Source: Phocaeicola vulgatus | GTDB lineage: Bacteria > Bacteroidota > Bacteroidia > Bacteroidales > Tannerellaceae | Length of the DNA: 64,000 nt | Assembly: GCA_022009975.1 (NCBI GenBank) | Contig: CP091733.1 | Location: 1,133,001-1,197,000, forward strand | Reading direction: 5' to 3' | In this document: positions 18,995 to 27,732 of the stretch, in pieces | Numbering within the stretch: the first letter of the stretch is position 1 | Layout of the letters: each line of letters starts with the position of its first letter | Notes under the pieces: model-generated | Database searches by the model: none | Seen by the model: only the letters and a program-made list of their open reading frames with translations | What the model was told of the DNA's origin: nothing | Translations under genes and position numbers: made by a program

Positions 18995-19411
18995 ATGAAT
19001 ATGGAGAATCAAAATATACAGAAAAGGGACGAGCAACTGAAAATGTTGTTTGGCAACTTGAAAGAGGAACGTTTGCCGGAAGGATTCCGTCAGCGGATGA
19101 TGCTGCGGATTGAGAAAGAGGCAGAACGGAAATCACACAGGCAGTTGGTTTGGACTTATGTGGCATTGATAACCGCTTCTTTGCTCGTGATTGGAACGAT
19201 TGTTTCCTGTTTTTGGGTTTATGACTTGAAGTCCGCTTTTTGGGTTTATGACTTGAAGTCTGCATTCCAATTGGACTTGTCCATGACTCCCCAGACGAAA
19301 AGCATTTACTCTATTTATATCGCAGTCGGCGGTGCTGCTTTTTTCCTTTTATGGATTGATTATCGATTCCGTGAATGGTACAAAAAGAGGCATCCAATGA
19401 ATGAGGAATAG
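18995..19411 (+). CDS. Membrane protein downstream of the ECF sigma factor, possible anti-sigma factor
   Basis: A 138-residue protein. Residues 1-48 are charged and cytoplasmic-like (ERLPEGFRQRMMLRIEKEA), then a membrane segment at about 50-71 and a second at about 106-122. Size, membrane position and co-transcription with the sigma gene fit an anti-sigma factor, but no zinc-binding HxxxCxxC motif is present, so this is inference. An exact repeat of VYDLKSAFW-type residues shows that 27 bp have been tandemly duplicated in the loop between the membrane segments. Confidence 0.75.
   Translation: MNMENQNIQKRDEQLKMLFGNLKEERLPEGFRQRMMLRIEKEAERKSHRQLVWTYVALITASLLVIGTIVSCFWVYDLKSAFWVYDLKSAFQLDLSMTPQTKSIYSIYIAVGGAAFFLLWIDYRFREWYKKRHPMNEE
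19210..19263 (+). repeat. 27-bp in-frame tandem duplication
   Basis: Two 27-base copies, 19,210-19,236 and 19,237-19,263, nearly identical. They encode WVYDLKSAF twice in the sigma-linked membrane protein. Keeping the frame, this looks like a recent slippage event. Confidence 0.8.
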
Positions 19412-19442
19412 AGGTTTTTTGTTTGCTTTTTATGGTTCATTT

Positions 19443-19543
19443 AAACATACCGTTGTTTTTAAAAAAACATTGGACGTTTTAGAAAAAACATTGGACGTTT
19501 TCAAAAATTCTTCGGACGTTTTTGAAAAAACAACGGTATGTTT
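19443..19543. repeat. Inverted repeat enclosing three 21-bp-phased units
   Basis: The outer arms AAACATACCGTTGTTTTT (19,443-19,460) and its exact reverse complement (19,526-19,543) enclose three units whose GGACG cores start at 19,472, 19,493 and 19,514, exactly 21 bp apart. Each core is followed by T and A runs. A clearly related array is at 55,138-55,210. Confidence 0.8.
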
Positions 19544-19630
19544 TTTTTCAATGTCCATATCTATTCTGAGAAGAGTGGTATTTATCTGATTAATAGGATT
19601 TTATTATCCAATCAGTGGATTGTATAAAAC

Positions 19631-19676
19631 AAAAAAGGCGATGCGTCAATGATTATGTAGACGCACCGCCTTTTTT
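19631..19676. terminator. Bidirectional terminator
   Basis: AAAAAAGGCG and CGCCTTTTTT enclose a second short stem (GCGTC/GACGC). It lies between the convergent sigma operon and the epimerase-like gene. Confidence 0.75.
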
Positions 19677-19684
19677 ATGGATTA

Positions 19685-20596
19685 TTATTTAACGAACGCA
19701 GCTGTGTTCAAGAAATCAAAGCTCTGTTGAACGCTGGCAACCGGGTCGTCGTTTGTGTAACGCTCAACTTCCACAAACCAATCGTTTACGCCGTTGGCAT
19801 ACATTTGATTGAAGATTGCTTCGAAGTTGATTTCTCCGCTTGCACCGATTTCAGTTTCATCCTTGATGTGGATTGCCTTGAATTGTCCAGGACGGTTCTT
19901 TAAATAAGCGATTGGGTCAACTCCACCTTTTTGTGCCCAATAAACGTCTAATTCAAATGTGACAGCTTCTTTGTTGACATTGTCCAACATGAAGTCGTAA
20001 ATCATTTTGTCTTCAACCTTCTTGAACTCAAAGCTATGGTTGTGATAACCGAAGATAATGCCGGCAGCTTTAGCCTTTTCGCCAACTGCACTAAAGTAAT
20101 CGCAATAAGCCTTCAAGTCATCCAAAGTAGTCTTTTCGTCAACCGGCATCCAAGGCTGGATCATGAACTTAGCACCCGCTTTTTGGTGAGTTTCGATAGC
20201 CAAATCCCACCAAGCCATTGTTTCTGCCTCTTTTTCTTTTGAATAAGGCTGTCCCAAGTGTGCGCTGACAAATTTCATGCCCAAATCTTCCACACGTTTC
20301 TTGAATTCAACAGGGTCCAAGTCATAAATCTTGCCCTCATTGTAGTTGGCAGATTCCAAATTCTTATAACCCATCTTGGAAACCAATTCCAATACTTTTT
20401 GGATTCCTTCTTTGCTTACCATCTCTCTCAATGAATAGAGTTGTAAGCCGATGTTCTTAGCGGCAGCTGTTGCAGCTTCTTCCGCAGTCGCTGCTGTACT
20501 GGTTTTACCACCACAAGAAGATAATATTTGAGGGGCAACAAAGCCGCCTGCAAGCAATAAAGATGCTTTTTTCAGAAAATCACGTCTGTTTTGCAT
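19685..20596 (-). CDS. Sugar phosphate isomerase/epimerase-like protein, exported
   Basis: A 303-residue TIM-barrel protein of the xylose isomerase-like family (IolE/hydroxypyruvate isomerase group). The N terminus MQNRRDFLKKASLLLAGG resembles a Tat signal and leads into a lipobox-like SSCGG, so it is probably an exported lipoprotein. Mature motifs: GLQLYSLREMV (strand 1), FVSAHLGQPY, FGYHNHSFEF, FELDVYWAQKGG and KAIHIKDE, which supply the metal ligands expected in the fold. The substrate is unknown. Confidence 0.85.
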   Translation of the reverse strand: MQNRRDFLKKASLLLAGGFVAPQILSSCGGKTSTAATAEEAATAAAKNIGLQLYSLREMVSKEGIQKVLELVSKMGYKNLESANYNEGKIYDLDPVEFKKRVEDLGMKFVSAHLGQPYSKEKEAETMAWWDLAIETHQKAGAKFMIQPWMPVDEKTTLDDLKAYCDYFSAVGEKAKAAGIIFGYHNHSFEFKKVEDKMIYDFMLDNVNKEAVTFELDVYWAQKGGVDPIAYLKNRPGQFKAIHIKDETEIGASGEINFEAIFNQMYANGVNDWFVEVERYTNDDPVASVQQSFDFLNTAAFVK

Positions 20597-20774
20597 AGCA
20601 TTTATAATAGTTGAATGAATAATCTGGTTACGAAAGTAAGATTATATTTTCACATATCAACGTTTTTTGGCGATTTATTGAAAGAATTAGTCTTAAATGA
20701 AACGTTTCCCTGTAGAAAGGGGGATTATTTGTCCGGAAAGTATTTACTTTGTACCGTTTTTAATCGAAATACAC

Positions 20775-21746
20775 ATGCTTACTTTTATAAAGAACTGGAC
20801 TTTGCCTATTGCTATGTTGGCAGGAGCATTGGGCTATTTCATGTTTGCCACCATTCCTTTCTTAGAGCCGGCCAAGCCCTATGTGAATCAATTGGTGACA
20901 GTGCTCACGCCTTCACTTATTTTTGCGCAGCTGTTATTGACATTCTGCAAAGTCAATCCGCATGATTTGTTGCCGGCTCATTGGCATGGCTGGTTGTTGC
21001 TTCTCCAGCTGTTCTTCTGTTTTTCCATGTTGGCACTCCTGTTGTTGGGCGATTTGCCATTGTCTTACCGGGAAGTGTTCGAAGGGGCGATGGTTTGCTT
21101 TATTTGCCCGACGGCTACAGCGGCAGCGGTGATTACGGGGAAACTGGGAGGAAGTGTCCCGGCTCTGACCACTTATACGCTGTTGTCCAACCTTTTGGCA
21201 GCCATTGCCGTTCCGTTGTTGTTCCCGTTGGTCGAGCCGCACGAAGGGCTTTCTTTTGTGGCAGCATTCTTAAAGATATTAAGCAAAGTGTTCCCCTTGC
21301 TCCTTTGCCCATTCTTTGTGGCATGGCTCATCCGGCTCTATTTGCCGCGCCTGCACCAATTGTTATTGAACATGAAAGATGCCGCTTTCTATTTATGGGC
21401 AGTGGCTTTGGCGATTGTGACAGCACAAACCGTCCGCTCGTTGGTGCAAAGTGAAGTTTCCGTGGGCATAGAAATCATGATAGCATTAGCCGGATTGGTT
21501 ACCTGCTGCATCCAATTCTATTTGGGGAAACGGATCGGGTCTCATTATCATGACCGCATCAGTGTCGGTCAAGCCTTGGGGCAGAAAAACACGGTCCTCG
21601 CCATTTGGATGGCTTATACTTATCTGGATCCGGTTTCTTCAGTCGCTCCGGGTTCTTATGTGTTGTGGCAAAACATCATCAACAGCTATCAGTTGTGGAA
21701 GAAGAGGAGGAAATTTCTTGCTCAAACCGTACACGGTACGATTTAA
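20775..21746 (+). CDS. BASS-family (bile acid:sodium symporter-like) transporter, 3' end replaced by element
   Basis: A 323-residue membrane protein with about 9-10 hydrophobic segments. CPTATAAAVITGKLGG and the QALGQKNTVLAIWMAYTYLDP stretch resemble the BASS/arsenite-permease fold. I start at the ATG at 20,775, directly before the first membrane segment, rather than the in-frame ATG at 20,697. The last ten residues (FLAQTVHGTI) are encoded by the integrated element. The original end, KKRRK followed at once by a stop, survives 23.5 kb downstream at 45,193-45,246 as part of the direct repeat, so insertion changed the C terminus but probably not the transport core. Confidence 0.8.
   Translation: MLTFIKNWTLPIAMLAGALGYFMFATIPFLEPAKPYVNQLVTVLTPSLIFAQLLLTFCKVNPHDLLPAHWHGWLLLLQLFFCFSMLALLLLGDLPLSYREVFEGAMVCFICPTATAAAVITGKLGGSVPALTTYTLLSNLLAAIAVPLLFPLVEPHEGLSFVAAFLKILSKVFPLLLCPFFVAWLIRLYLPRLHQLLLNMKDAAFYLWAVALAIVTAQTVRSLVQSEVSVGIEIMIALAGLVTCCIQFYLGKRIGSHYHDRISVGQALGQKNTVLAIWMAYTYLDPVSSVAPGSYVLWQNIINSYQLWKKRRKFLAQTVHGTI
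21664..21714 (+). repeat. Left attachment site, attL (51-bp direct repeat)
   Basis: Identical over 51 bases to 45,193-45,243. It covers codons near the 3' end of the transporter gene (VWQNIINSYQLWKKRRK region). Sequence diverges immediately on both sides. Confidence 0.85.
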
Positions 21747-21888
21747 GACGATGCAAGCCAAAAGAAAAATAACGTAGTAATACGCTGTAATCTTGTTCAT
21801 TGATACTAAAATTGGCTATCCATGTAGCCAACTCCTCAATTGTTTCTACCAATTCGGATGCAGAAACTTTACGTTGAGAGTATTCCGA
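21679..21888 (-). pseudogene. C-terminal remnant of an unknown gene at the element's left end
   Basis: A 69-codon open stretch without a start codon, reading VSASELVETIEELATWI in its middle and FGLHRLKSYRVRFEQEIS near the end, with its stop inside the attL repeat. It is protein-like in composition and its 5' side is cut at the palindrome at 21,876-21,907. Family not recognised. It is probably the 3' end of a gene once carried by an ancestral element. Confidence 0.45.
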
Positions 21889-21907
21889 TTATTATCGGAA
21901 TACTCTC
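21876..21907. repeat. 14-bp stem palindrome
   Basis: GAGAGTATTCCGAT and ATCGGAATACTCTC are perfect complements with a 4-base loop. It sits at the truncated edge of the gene remnant and before the oxidase-like gene. It could be a terminator or a trace of a deletion. Confidence 0.5.
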
Positions 21908-21928
21908 TGGTGTAATAATTCTTTCATT

Positions 21929-22334
21929 TTATAAATTATAATGCTTAAAAATAGGTGGTGTAGGCGTTAAATCATAATAATCTAACTCATTAATAGCAAG
22001 ACGAAAATAAACTAAATCTGAATATGAATGATATAAACGAATTAAGATTGGGTTTGTCTCGTAGATTTCTTTTCCTATATTATCAGCAACATCAAAGATG
22101 GCTTTTCCCTTTACCCTTACTGAAATATTTCCAGCCATTGCAAGTAATTCCACAAAAGGATTTTTTTGCAGTTGCTGATAAACTTCTTTGTGGGTAGCTG
22201 TTGCAAATAAAGTGTTTCTTTTTCTCTTTTCATGATCTGAAAGACACGAATTTTAGGCTTATTTTCCTCTACTGTAGCGAAAGCCACATCTTTGTGTCTT
22301 GATAAAAAACTCAAAGCTTTTGTTTTTTTAACAT
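21929..22334 (-). CDS. Pyridoxamine 5'-phosphate oxidase-like FMN-binding protein (frameshifts)
   Basis: When one T is restored at about 22,205 and one A in the run at 22,323-22,329, a protein of about 135 residues results. It starts MLKKTKALSFLSRHKDVAFATV and includes KPKIRVFQIMKREKETL, then HKEVYQQLQKNPFVELLAM and a DYYDLTPTPPI tail. This is the small split-barrel flavin-binding fold used by pyridoxamine phosphate oxidase-related proteins, often of unknown substrate. It is the leftmost gene of the element cargo, reading outward. Confidence 0.75.
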
Positions 22335-22402
22335 AAAGCTCTAAAGCAGCCAAAGGAGAATAAGAGAGGTTGGAACGTAAACAGTTGGGAATGAGTAGAT
22401 TT

Positions 22403-22525
22403 GCACAAAGTTGCCAAATCGGCATAAAGCAAGCGAGTGAGGAATATTGAAGTAGTTCAGTTACTAAATCGTGAGCCACAGTTACCTATGCAAGCAGGTA
22501 ACAATACGGAAAGGCAACTTTGTGC
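22403..22525. repeat. 13-bp inverted repeat upstream of the integrase
   Basis: GCACAAAGTTGCC (22,403-22,415) and GGCAACTTTGTGC (22,513-22,525) are exact reverse complements. They lie in the 284-base gap between the divergent oxidase-like and integrase genes, where arm-type integrase sites or a regulator site could be. A TATATTTG -7 box for the integrase is at 22,590-22,597. Confidence 0.45.
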
Positions 22526-22618
22526 ATCAACGGATTTTATTGCGCTGATTCTCAATGTTTTGCGTATCAATGAACGCTTACAAAATGATTATATTTGCAC
22601 ACTCAAAATGTAAGCGTT

Positions 22619-23849
22619 ATGAAAATCGAAAAATTCAAGGTGTTGCTCTACCTAAAAAAGAGCGGAATGGACAAGAATGGAAAAGCTCCCATCATGGGAC
22701 GCATCACGGTGAACAGGACTATGGCGCAGTTCTCCTGCAAGTTGTCTTGCACTCCATCGCTTTGGAATCCTCGTGCCAGCCGATTGGAAGGCAAGAGCAA
22801 GGAGGCCGTGGAAACCAACAAGGACATCGAGCAGTTGTTGCTTTCCATCCAAAAGGCTTTCGATGTGCTTGTGGAAAAGAGAACAGACTTCGAGGCTAAG
22901 GATGTCAAGGAGGCTTTGCAGGGCAGCGTCAAGACACAGACCACCCTTCTCTCCTTCGTGGACGAGCATATCAGTGAACTCAGTACCCATGAGGGCATCG
23001 ATATGTCGAAGAACAGTGTCTGGACTTACAGAAAGATTCGCAAGAATCTCGCTGAGTTCATCGGGGAGAAGTATAGGTTGACTGATTTGGCTTTCGGACA
23101 GCTGACCGAGCCTTTCATCAGTGACTTTCACCATTACTTGCTTGACGAGAAAGGCTTTTCATCAGGAACCATCACCATCTATGTGTCGCTCTTCAAGAAG
23201 ATGTGCCGCATCGCCTTTGAGCGAGGCTTGTGCAAGAACCTGCTGTTTGTCATTATCGGGTTGGCACTCCAAAGGTTACGACACCCAAGGCTCTCAGCAT
23301 GTCTGATTTCATAAAAATCCGTGATGTGGAACTGCCCGAAGACAAGCCGAGACTATCCGTTAGCCGTGACCTGTTTCTTTTCGCCTGCTATGCAGGAACA
23401 GCCTTCATAGACACCGTTTCCATCACGAAAGCCAATGTCAAGGTGTTGGAGGATGGTGACAAATGGCTCATCTATAACCGCAAGAAGACCGGAACACTTG
23501 CCAGGGTGAAACTCTTGCCCGAGGCGTTGGAGCTGATGGCGAAATACGAGGACGGGGCAAGAGATACCCTTTTCCCATTGCTGAGCACGAATCGTGTTCG
23601 TATCGACCTCATCACCATCTGCAAGTTGGCGGAAACGAGCAAGACTTATTCCTACCATTCGGGACGACACTCGTTCGCCAGCCTCATTACGCTGGAGGCT
23701 GGTGTGCCGATGGAGACCATCTGCAAGATGCTCGGTCACAAGGATGTGAAGATGACGCAGCGGTATGCGAGAGTAACCCAAAGAAGCTGTTTGAGGACAT
23801 GGACAAGTTCATCGCTGCAACCGAGAAGGACTTCTTTCTCGCATTATGA
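22619..23849 (+). CDS. Tyrosine recombinase 1 (frameshifts)
   Basis: A phage-integrase family protein of about 410 residues once one base is restored at about 23,252 and one A at about 23,780. The N-terminal arm-binding domain reads MGRITVNRTMAQFSCKLSC, followed by a SAM-like core-binding domain (residues 100-210) and the catalytic domain. Catalytic residues: HSGRHSFA (His-Arg-His), MLGHKDV and Tyr in TQRYARVTQ. The first catalytic Arg is not obvious (FACYAGTAFIDTVSI), as in some Bacteroides integrases. The repaired C terminus reads KKLFEDMDKFIAATEKDFFLAL. With integrase 2 it presumably handles insertion and excision at the 51-bp site. Confidence 0.85.
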
Positions 23850-23909
23850 ACAAGGCTTTCAACTTTTCTTTTTACAGTTAAACCACATTATTATATAAGG
23901 ACAACGACT

Positions 23910-25106
23910 ATGAGCAGAAGTACATTTTCAATTTTGCCTTACATCAACAGACAGAAGGTGAAGGCAGACGGAACAGCCAACATACTTTGCCGCATCACCG
24001 TTGACGGCAAAAGTGCAGCCATTTCCACAGGCATATCCTGTACACCACAGGAGTGGAACGCCAAGAAGGGAGAGGTACGGAACGCAAGGGACAACGGACG
24101 ATTGGCAAGTTTCCTTGCTGAGGTCAAGGATAAATACAACTCACTTCTTACCACCAATGGCATCATCACCGTGGAAATGCTGAAGGCTGTGTTGAAGGAC
24201 AAGGACACGACAGGAAAATACTTGCTGAGTTTTGGCGATACCATCGTGGAATGGTACAGAACGGCAAGAGCTAGGCAAACCTTTCTGCACAAGCGAACAT
24301 GGCAGAAAAACCTGAGAGCCTTTGTCCATTCGTTGGATAAGGACGACATCGCCTTTGAGGACATAGACGAGAATTTCGGGGAGGAATACAAGCTATTCCT
24401 GAAACGAGACCAGGGACGCATAGACAGCTACGTGAACCATTGCCTTCTCTGGCTGAACATGTTGATGTACAAGGCAGTGGACAGGAGCATTATCCGCTTC
24501 AATCCCATAGCCAGGATAGGGTATGAGAAGAAGGCAGCCCCGAAGATGACCCATATCAGCAAGGCAGACTTCATCAGGATGCTCTCTACCCCGATGGCTG
24601 ACGAGCGAACGGAGCTTGCACGCAGATGTTTCATTTTTGCCTCGCTCACCTCCTTATCCTATATAGATGTAAAGAAACTGTACCCTCACCATATCAGTGA
24701 GAACTCCGAGGGTAGGAAGTTCATCCGCAAGGAAAGAGAGAAGACAGGCGTGGAGTTCTTCGTGCCGCTCCATCCGATAGCCGAGAAGATTCTTTCGCTC
24801 TACAATACCACGGACGACAGCAAGCCTGTTTTTCCACTGGGTGAGAAGAAAGACATCTATCTTGATGTGCATACCCTTGGAATGGTGCTTGGCATAAGTA
24901 ATAAGTTGGGATTCCACGCCAGCCGCCATACATTCGGAGTCTTGATGCTCAACGAGGACATTCCCATCGGCAGCATAGCCAAGATGATGGGACACGCAGA
25001 CATCACAAGCACACAGGTCTATGCGCAGGTGACGGAGCAGAAGATTTCAAATGACATGGATAAGCTTATTGCCAAGCGAGAAAGAAACAAAAATCCAATG
25101 GCATAG
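23910..25106 (+). CDS. Tyrosine recombinase 2
   Basis: An intact 398-residue phage-integrase family protein. The N-terminal domain includes CRITVDGKSAAISTGISC. The catalytic domain contains FASLTSLSYIDVKKL (no Arg in box I, as above), FHASRHTFGVLML, MMGHADITS and the nucleophile Tyr in TQVYAQVTEQ. It lies 60 bases after integrase 1. Paired recombinases of this kind occur at the ends of several Bacteroides mobilisable and conjugative elements. Confidence 0.92.
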   Translation: MSRSTFSILPYINRQKVKADGTANILCRITVDGKSAAISTGISCTPQEWNAKKGEVRNARDNGRLASFLAEVKDKYNSLLTTNGIITVEMLKAVLKDKDTTGKYLLSFGDTIVEWYRTARARQTFLHKRTWQKNLRAFVHSLDKDDIAFEDIDENFGEEYKLFLKRDQGRIDSYVNHCLLWLNMLMYKAVDRSIIRFNPIARIGYEKKAAPKMTHISKADFIRMLSTPMADERTELARRCFIFASLTSLSYIDVKKLYPHHISENSEGRKFIRKEREKTGVEFFVPLHPIAEKILSLYNTTDDSKPVFPLGEKKDIYLDVHTLGMVLGISNKLGFHASRHTFGVLMLNEDIPIGSIAKMMGHADITSTQVYAQVTEQKISNDMDKLIAKRERNKNPMA

Positions 25107-25130
25107 ACCTGCCATAAAGCAACGTTCCTT

Positions 25131-25305
25131 GGAGGCTTTGCGCCTCCAGCCACTTGGGCGAACCACCGCAGTGTGTTTTAGCATGGTATTAGATTTATAC
25201 AGGTAACACAAATGATACCCGACAAACACGAACAACTCGGTATAGCCAATAAAACGAGGCGACAACCTATAACAGCCACACTCGGTAAGTTATACGTTGT
25301 CGCCT
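25131..25305. promoter_or_regulatory. Hairpins between integrase 2 and the HTH gene
   Basis: GGAGGC/GCCTCC with loop TTTGC is at 25,131-25,147. AGGCGACAAC/GTTGTCGCCT is at 25,257-25,305. Both lie between convergent genes and probably end transcription. Nothing else is seen in this 232-base gap. Confidence 0.4.
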
Positions 25306-25338
25306 TGTTCATTTCACACACTCATCAAGGACATTCTC

Positions 25339-25647
25339 CTACACACTTTTCATTCTGTACGCTTCACGATAGTTAGCCATCAGAATCTTCTGAATGTCGG
25401 ACTCGCGGTAGAGTATCTTTCCGCCAAGCTGGATATACGAAATGACACCGTTGTTTCGGTAGTCCTGCAGGGTTCTTCGGCTCAGTTGCAGCCTGGCGCA
25501 AAGCTCCTTGTCCGTCATGAACCGCTCACCGCCAAGCATGGGGCGGTAGTTCATCACGGCACGTTCAAAATTGTCAACCATTCGGTTGAGGTGGTTCACG
25601 ATGTGGTTCATCCACTCGCTGTTTCTTGTCATTACTTCATTGCTCAT
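25339..25647 (-). CDS. Helix-turn-helix protein, excisionase-like
   Basis: A 102-residue protein with a MerR/Xis-type winged helix-turn-helix at residues 43-90 (MTDKELCARLQLSRRTLQDYRNNGVISYIQLGGKILYRESDI). Proteins of this type act as excision or regulation factors in Bacteroides elements. It has a sister gene about 80 bases upstream (25,730). Confidence 0.85.
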   Translation of the reverse strand: MSNEVMTRNSEWMNHIVNHLNRMVDNFERAVMNYRPMLGGERFMTDKELCARLQLSRRTLQDYRNNGVISYIQLGGKILYRESDIQKILMANYREAYRMKSV

Positions 25648-25729
25648 AGTTGTCTCGTTTTATTGTTGATACTTACGTTACTCAGTTTACTTGCTGCATT
25701 GGATAAAGTGGCTGTTGTATATTGATAGC

Positions 25730-26041
25730 CTAACCTGTGCGCTTGCGAAAGCGCATGTCCTTTTTCTTGTCCTCCACTACTGCTACGATAGCCATCACGT
25801 CCTCCAGCTTGTAGTAGGTCTTGTGGCTGATTTGCGTATAAGCCAAAGTTCCGTTGTCCCGAAGCGTCTGCACTGTCCGTGGGCAGATGTTGAGCGTCTG
25901 ACATACGTCCTGCGTGTCGAGCCACTTGTTCATGGTCTTGTCCTCACTGCGCTCACGGATTCTGTCCATGCGCTTCACGAAGTTCTCCAACTGGGCATCA
26001 AGATAGTTGAATGCCTCTTCCTCGAATACGATGAATCCCAT
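25730..26041 (-). CDS. Helix-turn-helix protein, excisionase-like (second copy)
   Basis: A 103-residue protein with the same fold (WLDTQDVCQTLNICPRTVQTLRDNGTLAYTQISHKTYYKLEDV at about residues 40-82), distantly related to the product of the next gene. Its likely promoter lies beyond the group II intron: minus-strand TATCTTTG at about 28,300-28,310 ends a few bases before the intron 5' edge. The intron therefore sits in this gene's leader. Confidence 0.85.
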   Translation of the reverse strand: MGFIVFEEEAFNYLDAQLENFVKRMDRIRERSEDKTMNKWLDTQDVCQTLNICPRTVQTLRDNGTLAYTQISHKTYYKLEDVMAIVAVVEDKKKDMRFRKRTG

Positions 26042-26152
26042 ACTTTTCTTTTTCTAAGTTTATACTATGTTATATGTCGCAAAGCTCCACGCATATGCTG
26101 TGCTCCACGTTTCTAAGTAGGTCTGCGGGGTTACCCCCGCTTTCCCCTTCAA

Positions 26153-26186
26153 GAACCGTGCATGCGACTTTCACCGCACACGGCTC
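26153..26186 (-). ncRNA. Group II intron domain V
   Basis: A 34-nt catalytic hairpin with the two-base bulge and GAAA tetraloop layout typical of bacterial introns. Confidence 0.85.
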
Positions 26187-26237
26187 GTGTAATTCAGTTA
26201 ATTATTTCTCGTTTTAAACAATCGGCTCTGTGTGCCG

Positions 26238-27732
26238 TTAGGCACTGCATTTGAGTGGGCGTGTACGACATAAATGTCGTTGTTTGAAGTACTCGTCATA
26301 TCTTGGGTCGAACGGATTGGCTTCTGATTTTATCTTCGTATGGCGAAGTATCGGTGTTTGAGCCAATTGGTTAAGTCGGAAGACAGTTTCTTGTCCTTTC
26401 TTATCCTTACCCTTTATTCCAAATATCCACCCACGCTTTCCGTCATGATGCCAATATTTGTCCGCTATCCATTTCAATGACTTGTTGTGGTGCCTGCGTA
26501 TCGCCCACCTCTTCAGTTGCGAGAAGATTATGTGGTCAAGTTTCGAGAACACCACCTTCGAGGACACATATCTAAAATAGTTTGCCCATCCCGTAATCTT
26601 CGGATTGAGCTTTCCTATCACGTCAGTCTGCTTTGCCGCTCGCATGTTGTAGATTACCTCATGCGTTGCCTCCGCAAACTTCTTTTGGCTTTTCTTGCTT
26701 GGCTTTATCAGCAGTTTGCCGTTCCCATACTTGCGTATGTTGAAGCCGAGGAAGTCGAAGCCATCCTTTATATGTGTTATCAGTGTCTTTTCCTCCGAGA
26801 GTTCCAACCCTCTTTCCCTTAGGAACACTATCAGCTCAGCCTTTATCTTCTCCAAAACCTCCTTCGACTCACCAGTGACGATGAAGTCGTCCGCATAGCG
26901 GATGAGGTTTACCTTGTTGGAGAAGGACTTCCCATTCTCCTTTCTGTTGGAGTGCTTGGCTACCAAGTCTTCCATTCCATCGAGGGTGATGTTCGCCAAT
27001 GTCGGGGAGATAATTCCGCCTTGAGGCGTTCCTTCCTCCGTAAGATGAAACACGTTCTTCTCTATGACGCCAGCCTCCAACCACTTGCGGAGCATTTTCG
27101 TGTCCATGATGACATTTCCTTGCAACCACTCATGGCTGATGTGGTCGAAGCAACCCTTGATGTCTCCCTCCAGGACCCATGTGGCGGAGTATTTCTTGCT
27201 TAAGCATCTGTGTATTTGGTCTATCGCATCCGCACATGAGCGGTATTTGCGAAAGCCATACGAATTGCCGTCTGCAAGTGTTTCCGACACGGGTTCGAGT
27301 GCCATGAGGAAGAGGGCTTGCATCGCCCTGTCCTTGATGGTGGGTATTCCTAGCGGTCGCTGCTTGCCGTTTCTTCGGGATGAAGACACGGCGGAGCGGC
27401 TTTGGCTTGTACCCTCTCGTTTTCAAAGAACCGATGGCATTGTAGCGTTCCACATCGGTGAGCCAAGTCACCTTGTCAACACCTGCGGTGCTACCGCCCT
27501 TGTTTGATGTAACTTGCCTCACTGCCAAAGCCTTGGCGGAAAACGAGTTAATCAAGATGCGTTGGAGAGATTTCACCTTTCCAATGCGGTTTGCCTTTAG
27601 AGCCTCTACTATTCGGACTTGCAGCTTGCGTACCTTCTGTTCGCATGACACCCAGGGAATGGTGCGCCATGAGTCTGGTGTGGCTGAAGATGCACACTCG
27701 GCTTTCGCCTCGCTCTCTTGTCGTTTCTTCAT
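26238..27732 (-). CDS. ltrA: Group II intron reverse transcriptase/maturase (frameshift)
   Basis: About 498 residues after one A is restored at 27,370-27,372, joining RRVFIPKK to NGKQRPLGIPTIKDRAMQ. Reverse transcriptase boxes: GSTAGVDKVTW, ADGNSYGFRKYRS, EGDIKGCFDHI, GTPQGGIISPTLANI and the catalytic LIRYADDFIV. The maturase (X) domain follows (ITGWANYFRYV, and RRHHNKSLKWIADKYW). The end FDPRYDEYFKQR is reached without an HNH endonuclease domain, so mobility probably relies on nicks or replication-fork primers. Confidence 0.9.

Noticed and set aside
19443..19543. Possible CRISPR array (regular short repeats)
   Set aside because: The units follow each other directly at 21 bp with no unique spacers, there are only three, and no cas genes are nearby.
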